A DNA stretch of 64,000 nt from Symsagittifera roscoffensis (lineage: Eukaryota > Xenacoelomorpha > Acoela > Convolutidae). A program made the position numbers and the translations under genes. This document shows positions 47,308 through 57,107 of this stretch, piece by piece. The notes under the pieces are model-generated. The model had not been told where the DNA came from. It searched no databases and saw nothing but the letters and a program-made list of their open reading frames with translations. The DNA lies in contig NC_087063.1 of the NCBI RefSeq assembly GCF_963678635.1, positions 4,624,580-4,688,579 on the forward strand. The letters run 5' to 3'. How positions within the stretch are numbered: position 1 is the stretch's first letter; the number at the start of each line of letters is the position of its first letter.

Positions 47308-48657
47308 AATGAAGTTGTTGATTGTCCCAATCACAGGGACAAAATTTGTATCTTGAGACGATTGCAGAAAATAAAAGATTCTTCAGGTCTTATTAAATCA
47401 CTTAAGTCAGAAACGGACGATGGGCTGTCGAGCTGTTCGAACTTTCCAGAGCGACCCACACTAGATGAAATGTAAACTGATAAACCGGTTCTGCCGGAGA
47501 TTGAACATTTGAGGGGCAAACTGAAAGATGAACAGCTCGAAGCCATCAAGGACGTACTAGAGCGGAACGAGGAAATTTTTTCGAGGCATAAGGCGGACAT
47601 CGGGTGTTGTAATTTCGTTGAGAATGAAATAGAACTTGAGGAAAACGCGGTACCACACAGGGAGGGGGCGAGGCGCATGACCCCACACAAATCGGATGCG
47701 TGTAGAAAAGAGATCGAGACGTTACTAGAGTATGACATGATAGAACCATCCAAGTCACCGTGGGCGTGTGGAGTAGTGATGGCCAAAAAGAAAGGCGACC
47801 AGTTGAGGTTTTGTTGTGACTTTCGATACCTGAACTCCGTCACGGTGAAGGATGCCTATCCCATACCTAGGATTGATGAGAGCCTCTCGAAGTTAGGTGA
47901 TGCAAAATTTTTTACGACTCTTGATTTAGGCTCGGCCTTTTGGCAAGTACCACTAAGGAAGCAGGACAGGGACAAGACAGGGTTTGCCTGCGAGTTGGGT
48001 CTGTTTCAATGGAAACGGATGCCGTTTGGACTTTGCAATGCCACAGCCACGTTTCAGCGGTTGATGGCACACGCGCTGATAGGCGTAACGAAGAAGTATG
48101 GCAACCTGGTAATGTGCTACGTGGATGACGTGGTAATAGCGACGCCAACACTGGAAGACCACATTGAGAGACTAAAATACTTGGGCAGGATGGTAGACAA
48201 GCACGGCATCAGACCTGATACGGACGCCGTGGAAGCAGTCCTGACCTGGAAATCACCGAATACAGAGCACCAGTTGATGATCTTCCTGGGTTTCGCTAAC
48301 TATTATAGAGAGTTCATCAAAGGCTATGCAGACAAGGTATACCCGATGCAACAATTAATGAGACACAAGGGCAAGAAGTTCACGTGGAACAACGCAGCAG
48401 AAGAGTCATTCCAGAGAATAAAGAAAGAGCTATGTGAGGCACCAGTACTGGGCATGCCGACTGAGAAAGGGATGTACGTGCTGGACACGGATGCGTCGGT
48501 AGTCGCGATTTCTGGGATTCTCCACCAAGAGCAAGAATGGAATGGGAAGACAGTCTTGAGACCAATAGCGTACGGGAGCAAAGTCCTGAGTGACACGGAA
48601 AATGAAGTACGGAGCACCGAAAGCAGAGATGTTCGCGGTGGTTACCTTTGTCGATAA
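47308..48657 (+). pseudogene. pol: Reverse transcriptase and start of RNase H
   Basis: The same frame as the preceding segment continues through TAA 47305 and a second TAA at 47473-47475, then is open from 47509. The 382-codon part contains the RT: catalytic Asp in 'TTLDLGSAFWQVP' (D139, codon at 47923), 'MPFGLCNA', and the YVDD box at residues 204-207 (48118-48129). The RT-RNase H connection 'LGFANYYREFI' and the first RNase H Asp in 'LDTDAS' (D328) follow. The catalytic residues are intact. The frame is lost near 48600 in a run of four A. Confidence 0.9.
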
Positions 48658-50896
48658 ATACAGGGCATACCTAGGCAGTGAGCCATTCAAGTTGCGAGTC
48701 GACAACAGAGCACTGAGCTGGCTGAAAACGTACTCAATGGACCAAAGTTACATTGGGAGGTGGATAGTTCGCCTGGATGGATACAATATGATAATTGAGC
48801 ATAGAACGCGAGATAAACATCAGAATGCCGACAGCTTGAGTAAGAAAACGGAGTTCTATGAGAGACAAGAGCAAAGAGAAGCAGACAGACCTGAAATCAA
48901 AGATGGCTTCTCATTCATGGACAAGGAAACGTACGACAGTCTTCCACTCACGAGATGGCTGGACAAGTCAGGCAAACCGATAGAAGATCATCCTGAATTG
49001 CCTAAAGAGCCTCCAGAGAAGACCATCTTGAAGAAGAGCAAGGGGATTCCGATTGAGATTATACTCAAGTCGAAGATCGTGAAGGAGACGCTCAAGGCAA
49101 AAGGCTATGATCTTAACCAGGTGGAAGCAGGAACTGCACAGATAGATGATGACTTAATGAGGTTGCTCGAGAAACTATCAGATGATAAGCCCGTGATCCA
49201 AGAGAAGGGTCAAGAGAAACCGGAATTCACTATACTTCGGAGAAAAGAGACAGTGAACGATACTGACTCATCAAGAGGAAGCGTCACTGACAGCAAAGAT
49301 GTCGTACGGTCACTAGTTGACAAAATCCCCGAAGACATTCTGGAGCAGACCAAGGTTAGGAAAAAGAAAGTGACGTTCAAAGAAGATACTGAACACCTGG
49401 GACTAGGTCAAGAGTCCGGGGAGTGTTCTAGGTTCACGGAAGAAGGAACCGGAGAAGGAAAATTGTCCGGGGAGCGTGAAGGATGGGATGAAGACTCGGA
49501 TGAGAGCAGCGAAAACCAAGACAGTCTGTGCATGATATTGGCGGAAGAGAAGACAACGCACCACGACAGGGAGTTACAGACGGATCCATCTTCAGGAACA
49601 TACAACATGGACATACAGGAGATGCGAGGTGGTGAGGAACTTGAGAAAATTGCGGTTGCAAGGAAACCATTCAGGGAACTATCATGCAACTCAAACATCA
49701 GAACGAATTTGGTGCCAGAAGATGATATGAAAATCGTGAAAAGGATGATATGCGTGAAACTGAGTGATGACATCCACAACCCTGGTGAGATGAATGGACA
49801 GATCATGGTGCTAAAGGAGCATGTCAAGGCGAGATATAGGCTGTCAGACCTAATAAGATCCCAGAAGAATGACAAAATGACAATTAACCTCTCCAAATGG
49901 ATTCAGTCGGGGGTCAAGGAGAAGGGGGAACTTGAGGAAGACAGCTACAAGATCTTGAGCCAGTTCTACAAAGAAAAGAAAGACTTACTTTATCACACAG
50001 CTGATGGAGTGGTAGCGTGCAAGAGGAGAGATGAGGAAAAGATATTACACAAACACAACCTCATCATACTACCACAATTGTACCAGACGGAGGTGCTTTT
50101 CAGATCACACGACCAGATGGGCCACCAGGGGATAGACAAAGTACAACAAAGGATACTTCACAGGTTTGATTGGCCAGCAATGAGAAAAGCTTGCGAGAGA
50201 TGGGTGAATGCCTGCCTGGCATGTCTCCAGGTAAAAGACCCAAGGAAGATGAAGTTTCCCCTCAAGTCCGTTGAGAGCTCAGAGTTCAATGAAGTGGTGC
50301 AGATAGACCATCAAAAAATCTGCATGACAGAGTCGGGATATAACCAGATACTGGTTATAATAGATCACTTCACAAAGTTGGCGGAAGCGGTTCCGTGCCA
50401 GACAGCCTCGGCCGAAGAGACATGTGACGCATTGGATATCGCGGTATGGTTGTCCAATGACTTTCCAGTCGGACAACGGCAAAGCTTTCGTGGGGGACTT
50501 GACAAAAGAATTGATGAAGAGATCGCACATTGCTCAAGCACACTCGACGACCTATCATCCACAGACCAATGGGTTGGTAGAGAGACAGAACAGGACACTG
50601 GTCAACATGTTAAGGGTGTACTGCTCAAGATACATGACGGACTGGGACAAATACCTGCCACAGGTAGTAGGAGCCTACAACAGTACACAGCACTCAACGA
50701 CGGGCATCAGTCCTTTCATGATGTTGACGGGCAGGGAGAGAGCGATGCCTCTGACATTTTTTTACCCGGAATACGAAGGGAAAAGGACGTCGCCTCAGGC
50801 ATACGTGAAAGAAGCGATCAAAAGACAACAGGAGTTGAACGAGCTATGCAGGAGGAACACGGCGCAAGCGCAAATGAGGCAACGCAGGAAATATGA
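48590..50896 (+). pseudogene. pol: RNase H end, linker, integrase N-terminus
   Basis: Resumes RNase H one base further along with 'KYGAPKAEMFAVVTFV' and 'VDNRALSWL'. A charged linker of about 380 residues, unusually long for Ty3/gypsy, precedes the integrase. The HHCC finger is H507, H512, C542, C545. The first catalytic Asp is in 'VQIDH' (D573), followed by 'IIDHFTKLAEAVP'. Beyond about 50424 this frame no longer encodes integrase, which continues one base further along, so its last ~160 codons are out of frame. Confidence 0.88.
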
Positions 50897-52409
50897 CGAA
50901 AAAATATTACGAGCAAAGCCATATGAAGTGGGCCAATACGTGTGGGTCTTCCAAAATGTCATACCGCCCAAGGGAACAAAGAAACTACTCAAGAAGTGGA
51001 GGGGACCATTCATGATAACGGAGGGTCATCAACAAGGACGGTTCTATCGCTTGAGTACTGGGCGAGCAGCACATTATGAAAATCTGAAGCCTCACGTCCC
51101 GTCCCCAGAGGATTGGTGCATGCCGAAGGACATGGAGGGTCTTGAGTACCTGGTGGTAGAGCCAGCGTGTGAAGTGAATGAAAAAGGCACCAGAGAGAAA
51201 AATGATGGTAATGAGAACTTGAGTTTGGACGACAACGAAAAGATAGGAGGGGAGTCTGATGCAGGATCATTTGTAGAAGAAGACTGGAACGACCCGGAGC
51301 AAGATGAGGTGCCGAAGTGGATGGAGCCGGATCGACCGACACCACCGGAAACCAGAACTGGTAATCGTAAACGCACCGGCATGAGGTACAACAGGTACGG
51401 GGATGACTTCTTGATCGATAAGATACAGCCAGACAAATTGGGCGAGGAACTACTGAGCGCAGGCGAACTGGAAGCCGGAGAGGAATGGCAGGTCATTGAC
51501 GATGGTGGACACTATCCGCAGGAAGACCACTCGACGCCGGAATTAGAGACGGATCTCGAGGAGAGTGAGATAGAGAGGAGGGAGAACACGAACTTGAGGA
51601 TACTAGAGTGGATGCGCGATGTCAAAGACGAGAGCCACGAAGGACAAAGCATTCAACAAGTCGATGTATCAGCGGCAAATTACATGAAGACGGAGGACTC
51701 TCTTTTCGGATGGACGGCAACAGACAGGCCACTGGACATTCCTCAGGACATTTCAGACCCGACAACATCGACGGGGACGTCGATAAATATTTTTGTCCGG
51801 GGAGTGGGGGTAGGACTTGCCCACACCGAAAATTTGATGATAAAGAAGCTCAAGGAAGTGAGAGAAACAAGCGAGTTGGAACTGGAAGAAGAAGAGCCGG
51901 AGCCTACCATAGGTCGGAATTTCAAAACGAAATTTGAAATACCCAATGAGTACTCGGAGAACATCATGATAACAGATAGTGACTTCATCCTGTCAAACAG
52001 GACTAGCGCGATCTGCATCACGGCGGACATGAGTTTCAAATCAAGATTGGAAGCTGACTTCAGAAGAGAGTACCAGAACGAGGAGTTTCTGTTCAGACAG
52101 AGACCAGGACTAGGAGGGATGGCAGCGCTTCCACCATCAGTAGCACAAGTTCCGGGCAAATATCTGTGCTTCCTAGTGACGAGGGTCAATGACAGGAACA
52201 CAATTGATCCCGAACACGTGATGTTGGCACTAACAAGACTACGAGACTTCATGACTGAAAGAGGAATAAAGGAGGTCTCAATGCCGGTGTATGACCCAAA
52301 CAGGGGCAAACTGAGCTCGAGGGAATTGTACGCTATCCTACATGTAGTCTTTGCGGAAACTGAGATAATGGTGTATCTGCACAAAAAATACTACTTGAGC
52401 ATCGCCTGA
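50424..52409 (+). pseudogene. pol: Integrase core, GPF domain and C-terminal macro-like domain
   Basis: Continues the integrase: second Asp in 'QSDNGKAF' (D17) and Glu in 'NGLVERQN' (E53), spacing exactly D-X35-E. The C-terminal domain has a 'KKWRGPFMI' GPY/F-type motif (about residue 190). An acidic, disordered stretch (~230-500) follows. The last ~145 residues look like a macro domain of the OARD1/Poa1 type. In order they show 'SAICITADMS', a 'GKYLCFLVT' strand, a helix with 'ALTRLRDFMTERG', then 'IKEVSMPVYDP' and a final strand. The glycine-rich catalytic loop normally after 'SMP' is degenerate, so binding may outlast catalysis. The start at 50424 is only a frame entry point. Confidence 0.85.
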
Positions 52410-52911
52410 GTTGGGGACACGGGGGTCTCGAGTTGGGTGTGAGGGAGGAATCTTGAGTTAGGTACTGGGGTGCGGCACAGGTAAAGGGATCTTAAGACGT
52501 GATTGGCATGACAATTAAATTTTAAAAAAGAACTAACGGTGCTAAAACATAAAATGAATCTGCATGCTTTTAAGGAAATTCCGATTGAATCGTTTTAAAT
52601 AGAATGAAAATGATAAGATTTTAACCATACTGGTAAAAGGGGGGGGTTTCTAGGTTAGGAGCATGACATGTTAGGTCTTAATGTGGTTTCTGTTTTCAGA
52701 TCAAGTTTGAAAAACAAAGTTGAAAATCCAACTACACTCAAGCGAGAGACAGAAAGAGAAATCTTGATTGAACTCGCGATAATCGACACCTACAGCAAGT
52801 GTTTGCAAGGGAACATTTCTAGAGAATTCTTGAGTTGGGTAATACTTGAGTCGGTAAGGTAATTCTTGAGCTGGTTAACGTATACCTGTATACATCCCGA
52901 AGTCACAAAGA
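52410..52911 (+). other. Spacer between pol and ORF3
   Basis: Non-coding apart from a 64-codon ORF (52668-52862) without recognisable content. About seven forward CTNGAG hexamers occur in 500 bp. A run of seven G lies near 52640. It contains a candidate 3' splice site, listed separately. Confidence 0.6.
52681..52699 (+). promoter_or_regulatory. Candidate 3' splice site before ORF3
   Basis: 'ggtttctgttttcag' is a good pyrimidine-rich acceptor ending at 52699, about 210 bp before the ORF3 start. It could generate a spliced subgenomic mRNA for ORF3 and later frames, as retroviral env mRNAs are made. No RNA evidence is available. Confidence 0.35.
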
Positions 52912-55095
52912 ATGGCAGACAGATTCTGGAAATCCATGCTCGCGGCCCTGAAGAAGCCTACTCTTGGTGACCTGTACAGACGCCTGAGGGACCTGGACTA
53001 TACCCAGATAGACGAGAGAATGGCGGTAATGCTGAATGCCATCCTCCAGTTGGAAGACCAGGGTGAATGCAGGGAGTCTGCGACGGAGGCTGTCTTGATG
53101 ATCGGCTACACCACCGAGGGTATATCAAACCAAGAACAGACCAGATGGTTGTCTTGGAATGTGGATGGAGGAGTAAGGGGCTTTGACTTGGCAAGGAATC
53201 CTGGCCTGAGTAACAATACCGAATATGGCGCAGGGGAATTCCCACTACCAACTAGGCCAACAGCAAGATCTACAGGCCAAAGCTCGAGTAAGGTGCTATC
53301 GATGACGCGAGCACAACAGACGACCGAGGCATTCCCGGATCTTGGTGTTCTAAAGAAAGAGCTCGAGAAGACGCAGAAGGAAAGGAATAAGGCGAACCTC
53401 GATCGGGATCAGGCAAAGCTGGATCGGGAGAAGGTTCAGCTGGAAAGGGACCAGGCGGTCAACGAGCGAGATCAGACTCTGAGGTTGCTTGAGATGCTAA
53501 AGGCTGAACATCAGCAGGAGCTAAGGGTGCGGGAGAATGCCGCGAATTGTGAACAACTGAAGTCGGAGTTGGAGAGAATAGAACAACGACAATTAGAAAT
53601 TGACGCACAGAAGGGAGCCAGGCCGAAGGAGCGAGTGGTTACCAGCTCGAGACCAGAGTCACGCATGGAGGTGGGTGAAGTCCCCAGAGCAAGAGCACGG
53701 TTCAACCTTGACCGCGAGGCCCGGGAACACATGAGTGAAGGGTTGGAAGTCTGGATACCGAATGACGCAACGTCTTCCTTGCGTAGCCTAGAGACGCAAC
53801 CCGTACGCCCGCTGATGGATGTGGTGCTGCCGGGATATACCCCAACCTCGACCTCGAGTGACAGTCAGGTGAGCGGCGGCTCATCGCGTCTGAAAGAGCT
53901 GGGCGAGAAATTACGGCAGAAAAGTCGTGAAAGTTCGGCAAGACCGGAGCTTCCCCCGACTTGGAGGGAACAGCCGGTCAGGAGCGTCGTGATCTCGAGT
54001 TATAAGAAACATACAGAGGGGAGGTACCACAGGCACAATCGGCTGGATTGGAGTGCAGAACAGAAAGCCAGAAGGGACTGCTTTCATGATGCAGCCTGGG
54101 TGGAGTATCTTGCGCCAACCCGCGTGCCAGAAGGTGCGGTCCACCTGATCATAGGGGACAGCCTGGTGCGGGTGTTGACCCGGATCCGGTCGCACTGGCA
54201 GACAGGAATCTTGAGTTTCGCTGGAGCGGCCACGCCACAGATGTTGGCGACGCTTGAGATGCTAGGGATGACTAAAGTGTACACGGTGACCTTGATGATC
54301 GGGACTAACGATGTATCAAGGGGAGAAGCAAGGAAAATAACGAGGCTGCACGACAAGATGAGTTGCCTTCTTGAGGAGCTGAGGATCCAGATGGACCCCA
54401 TCCTGTTGACGGTATGTACCATCCCCTACAACATGATGTTTGACCAGCACGCCTTGGAGATGAACGAGAAGGTGCGGAACCTAAACAAGGTGATCCGAGA
54501 TATCCACCGGAAAAGTGTGCTCCCTGTCAGACTGTTGGACGTGGCGGAGCGCATGGAGAAAAAGGGATTCCCTGAAGACACCTCCAATGATGGAATCCAC
54601 TTCGATAGGCCAAGGGGAGCGGAGTGGCTGAACAACGTCTTCCAAGAACACATAAACACGCTAGAGGCGGATCTGCTAGAGACAGCCCAATTCACGTTAG
54701 GACCACCCCCGAACCCACCATTCCTTGCCTCAAGGGCCTTGTCTGCTCGCTTGGGAACGAGAGTTGACACTAGAGATAGTTCGAGGAGCAACCAGACCAG
54801 ATTGCAGAGTGTCACGCCAATGGAGTCTGAGGAGGTGACGTCATCAACACCTCCAGGCTCGGCGATATCCTCTGTGGTAGTGGCAGAGAACAAGCGGGAA
54901 GAGAGATCTATGGAGACCGCTCGCTTGAGATATCCTGAGAAGGTGAAAGAACTGGACCTAGAGGGTTTGGAATGCAGGCGAGAATTGGCGGAGACCCTGG
55001 GGATTGAACGAGTGTCGCACGAGGATTTAAACAGACATCATTGCGTGGACTGGTTGAAAGCTCATGAGGCAACCACTTCTCGAGAACGAAATTGA
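52912..55095 (+). CDS. ORF3: coiled coil plus SGNH/GDSL hydrolase
   Basis: 727 codons from an ATG with A at -3. An N-terminal ~110-residue region and a Ser/Thr-rich linker precede a strong coiled coil (~145-250) with repeated 'LDRD'-like heptads. An SGNH hydrolase domain spans about 405-590. It has block I 'IIGDSLVR' with Ser417, block II glycine in 'SFAGAATPQML', block III 'IGTND' with Asn466, and block V 'DGIHFD' with Asp560 and His563. All four catalytic positions are present, so an esterase or lipase activity is plausible. The C-terminal ~135 residues are unrecognised. GDSL proteins occur as ORF3 in some bdelloid rotifer LTR elements and as ORF1 of some LINEs. It ends in a TGATG overlap with ORF4. 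Confidence 0.88.
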   Translation: MADRFWKSMLAALKKPTLGDLYRRLRDLDYTQIDERMAVMLNAILQLEDQGECRESATEAVLMIGYTTEGISNQEQTRWLSWNVDGGVRGFDLARNPGLSNNTEYGAGEFPLPTRPTARSTGQSSSKVLSMTRAQQTTEAFPDLGVLKKELEKTQKERNKANLDRDQAKLDREKVQLERDQAVNERDQTLRLLEMLKAEHQQELRVRENAANCEQLKSELERIEQRQLEIDAQKGARPKERVVTSSRPESRMEVGEVPRARARFNLDREAREHMSEGLEVWIPNDATSSLRSLETQPVRPLMDVVLPGYTPTSTSSDSQVSGGSSRLKELGEKLRQKSRESSARPELPPTWREQPVRSVVISSYKKHTEGRYHRHNRLDWSAEQKARRDCFHDAAWVEYLAPTRVPEGAVHLIIGDSLVRVLTRIRSHWQTGILSFAGAATPQMLATLEMLGMTKVYTVTLMIGTNDVSRGEARKITRLHDKMSCLLEELRIQMDPILLTVCTIPYNMMFDQHALEMNEKVRNLNKVIRDIHRKSVLPVRLLDVAERMEKKGFPEDTSNDGIHFDRPRGAEWLNNVFQEHINTLEADLLETAQFTLGPPPNPPFLASRALSARLGTRVDTRDSSRSNQTRLQSVTPMESEEVTSSTPPGSAISSVVVAENKREERSMETARLRYPEKVKELDLEGLECRRELAETLGIERVSHEDLNRHHCVDWLKAHEATTSRERN

Positions 55096-57104
55096 TGGAG
55101 ACCGCAGATCTGACCGGAATTCCCACAAAAGCGATCATGGGAACCATTAACTACAGACCTCTCAAGCTGTTGGGGAGTCCTAGACTCATAGTAGAACCCC
55201 CCAAACACCGAACAAGCATCGCCAGGATCAGGTTGGCGACCCCGGCACAGTTGAAAGTGGTGGACAAGCTACTCAATCCGGGGGGAATGGAATTGCCAGA
55301 TGCCGCTTACGAAGGCTCGAAGTTGGCGGAAGATCCCAGGTACGGGAAGCCCTGTGGCAGCACCCAGCTGGCCAAAACCCTGGCAGTTTATGATAGAGCA
55401 GATCCAGCTGCTGCGAGAGTAGTCATTGTGGCGGGATCGGACTTCGAAGGAACGTCTCCCAAGTTGTTCTGGCCGGAGACTCTGATATACTCTTTGCCAG
55501 GAGCTGAATTAAACCAGATGTTAACTCTGGTGGTGGCAATAAAGTCGGAGATGCCCTGTGAGCCTGAGTTGCTATTGTTTGCAGGAATGAATGATCACCT
55601 GCACGCGATGGGACTTCTTGAGCAGCTAAAGGGCAATGAAATTCCGACATCGAGGAAGATATGGGAAGCCATTCAGGCGTTGTTTGCAGCGATGAATGAA
55701 GTGCAGGAGAATGTTGTCTCGAGATTTGGATCCAAGACGAAGGTGGTGTTCACCACATCCCCTGGATACGCGAATATGCCACCTGCCCTACAATTCGTGT
55801 ACGCGGTCTTGATCCTAATAGCAGAGGGGAACGAATGGCGGATTCTAATGGCAGCCCCCAATCGGGAGTTGGAGCCATCGAACCTGAGGCTTCGCAAGTC
55901 AGAATTGGCGGCGGCATGGGCGGACATATCTCATGCACTGAGGGGCTTTTATGGACTACCCGACATCCTGATCGTATTAGACGAGGTGCTCTTGCTAGAG
56001 ATATCGAACTTTGCCAGGCAACTTAAGTTCAGCCCAGTCATTGGGGACGATCACCCGGCGATAAGCCAATTGACGGCCAGCTTGTGGTTTCGGAGCATGG
56101 ATGTGAAGATCACAAATTCCACCAGCAAATCTAGAGGTCCTAGTAACGAGAGAAGAAATGTGGCTGAGACGGAAAAGCAATTAGAATCGATGAAATATTG
56201 CTTGACGCAAGAGAATGGCTGGTGGCCATTTTTGACACCAAGGCTGGAGAACGCCACCAATAAGACGAGGGAGGAAGCACCACCCCTCGTGAAACAAGTC
56301 TGGAGTTTTCTGGAGAAACAATTGGAGCTGGCCGAAGTAAGAGACATGACGGTGGCTAGATTCGTCTCGGCCGCCAATGATGTGACGATTGGAGGGTTCT
56401 GGAGAGAGCACGCCAAGGGTGAGCTGAGGACTAGGAGGGATCATGAGATTCTCAAGTTCTTGAGTCCTTGCTGGGAAAAGGAATTCATGGCAGGAATGTT
56501 CGGCACCACGGCGACTATCTTTGGAGCCTTCGTGCAGGAGATACTGGGCATGCCCATCAGCCTGCTCTTGGCTTTGTATCTGGTCTACCCCAGATACTTG
56601 TTCAACATGGGCCCAGCATACATGTTTAGTCGAGGAGTAGAGACACTTCGAGTTGATGGGTATCTGGCTCTATTACTCTTGACCCATGGGGAACTGGTGT
56701 CGTTTCATCGATTGATGGAATATGGAGAGCCTCTGTCTATGGGGAGAGTCCATTCGAGCATTGAAACCTACTCCTACAAGTGTGCCGCAGGGTTGAAGAC
56801 GTTGTTGGTGCAATACCTCATGATGCAGAATCGGCACATGACAGGTGAAGATGAGAATCCAACCTCGAAAGAAGAATGGAAGAAGATGAATAGAGGGATG
56901 CCTCTGTTGACGGACCTATTCCTGGCAATGAGGTCGGACCCTATGGGGATAATCCGGGGTCTAGAGGAGGTGGTGACCTGCATTTATGGTCCAGCAGTGA
57001 CGTACGCATTCCCAGATCCCCTGGTGACAACGTATCGTCACTCTGTGACGCACTTGAGTCTCATCAGCATACTGGATGGGACGGCGCTCAATTGGTGTCA
57101 GTAG
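55095..57104 (+). CDS. ORF4: second SGNH-like domain, unknown C-terminus
   Basis: 669 codons from ATG 55095, whose A is the last base of the ORF3 stop. Residues ~105-340 have an SGNH-like layout: 'VVIVAGSDFEG' (Ser115), 'YSLPGAELNQML' parallel to 'SFAGAATPQML' of ORF3, 'LLFAGMNDHLHA' (Asn166), and 'GDDHPAISQL' (His320). The Ser-Asn spacing is 51, against 49 in ORF3. Block I is GSD rather than GDS and the Asp is not exactly three residues before His, so activity is uncertain. The C-terminal half is alpha-helical in character with a hydrophobic patch 'ISLLLALYLVY', too short to assert a membrane anchor. It stops at a lone TAG after which the same frame continues as ORF5. Confidence 0.7.
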   Translation: METADLTGIPTKAIMGTINYRPLKLLGSPRLIVEPPKHRTSIARIRLATPAQLKVVDKLLNPGGMELPDAAYEGSKLAEDPRYGKPCGSTQLAKTLAVYDRADPAAARVVIVAGSDFEGTSPKLFWPETLIYSLPGAELNQMLTLVVAIKSEMPCEPELLLFAGMNDHLHAMGLLEQLKGNEIPTSRKIWEAIQALFAAMNEVQENVVSRFGSKTKVVFTTSPGYANMPPALQFVYAVLILIAEGNEWRILMAAPNRELEPSNLRLRKSELAAAWADISHALRGFYGLPDILIVLDEVLLLEISNFARQLKFSPVIGDDHPAISQLTASLWFRSMDVKITNSTSKSRGPSNERRNVAETEKQLESMKYCLTQENGWWPFLTPRLENATNKTREEAPPLVKQVWSFLEKQLELAEVRDMTVARFVSAANDVTIGGFWREHAKGELRTRRDHEILKFLSPCWEKEFMAGMFGTTATIFGAFVQEILGMPISLLLALYLVYPRYLFNMGPAYMFSRGVETLRVDGYLALLLLTHGELVSFHRLMEYGEPLSMGRVHSSIETYSYKCAAGLKTLLVQYLMMQNRHMTGEDENPTSKEEWKKMNRGMPLLTDLFLAMRSDPMGIIRGLEEVVTCIYGPAVTYAFPDPLVTTYRHSVTHLSLISILDGTALNWCQ

Positions 57105-57107
57105 GAG

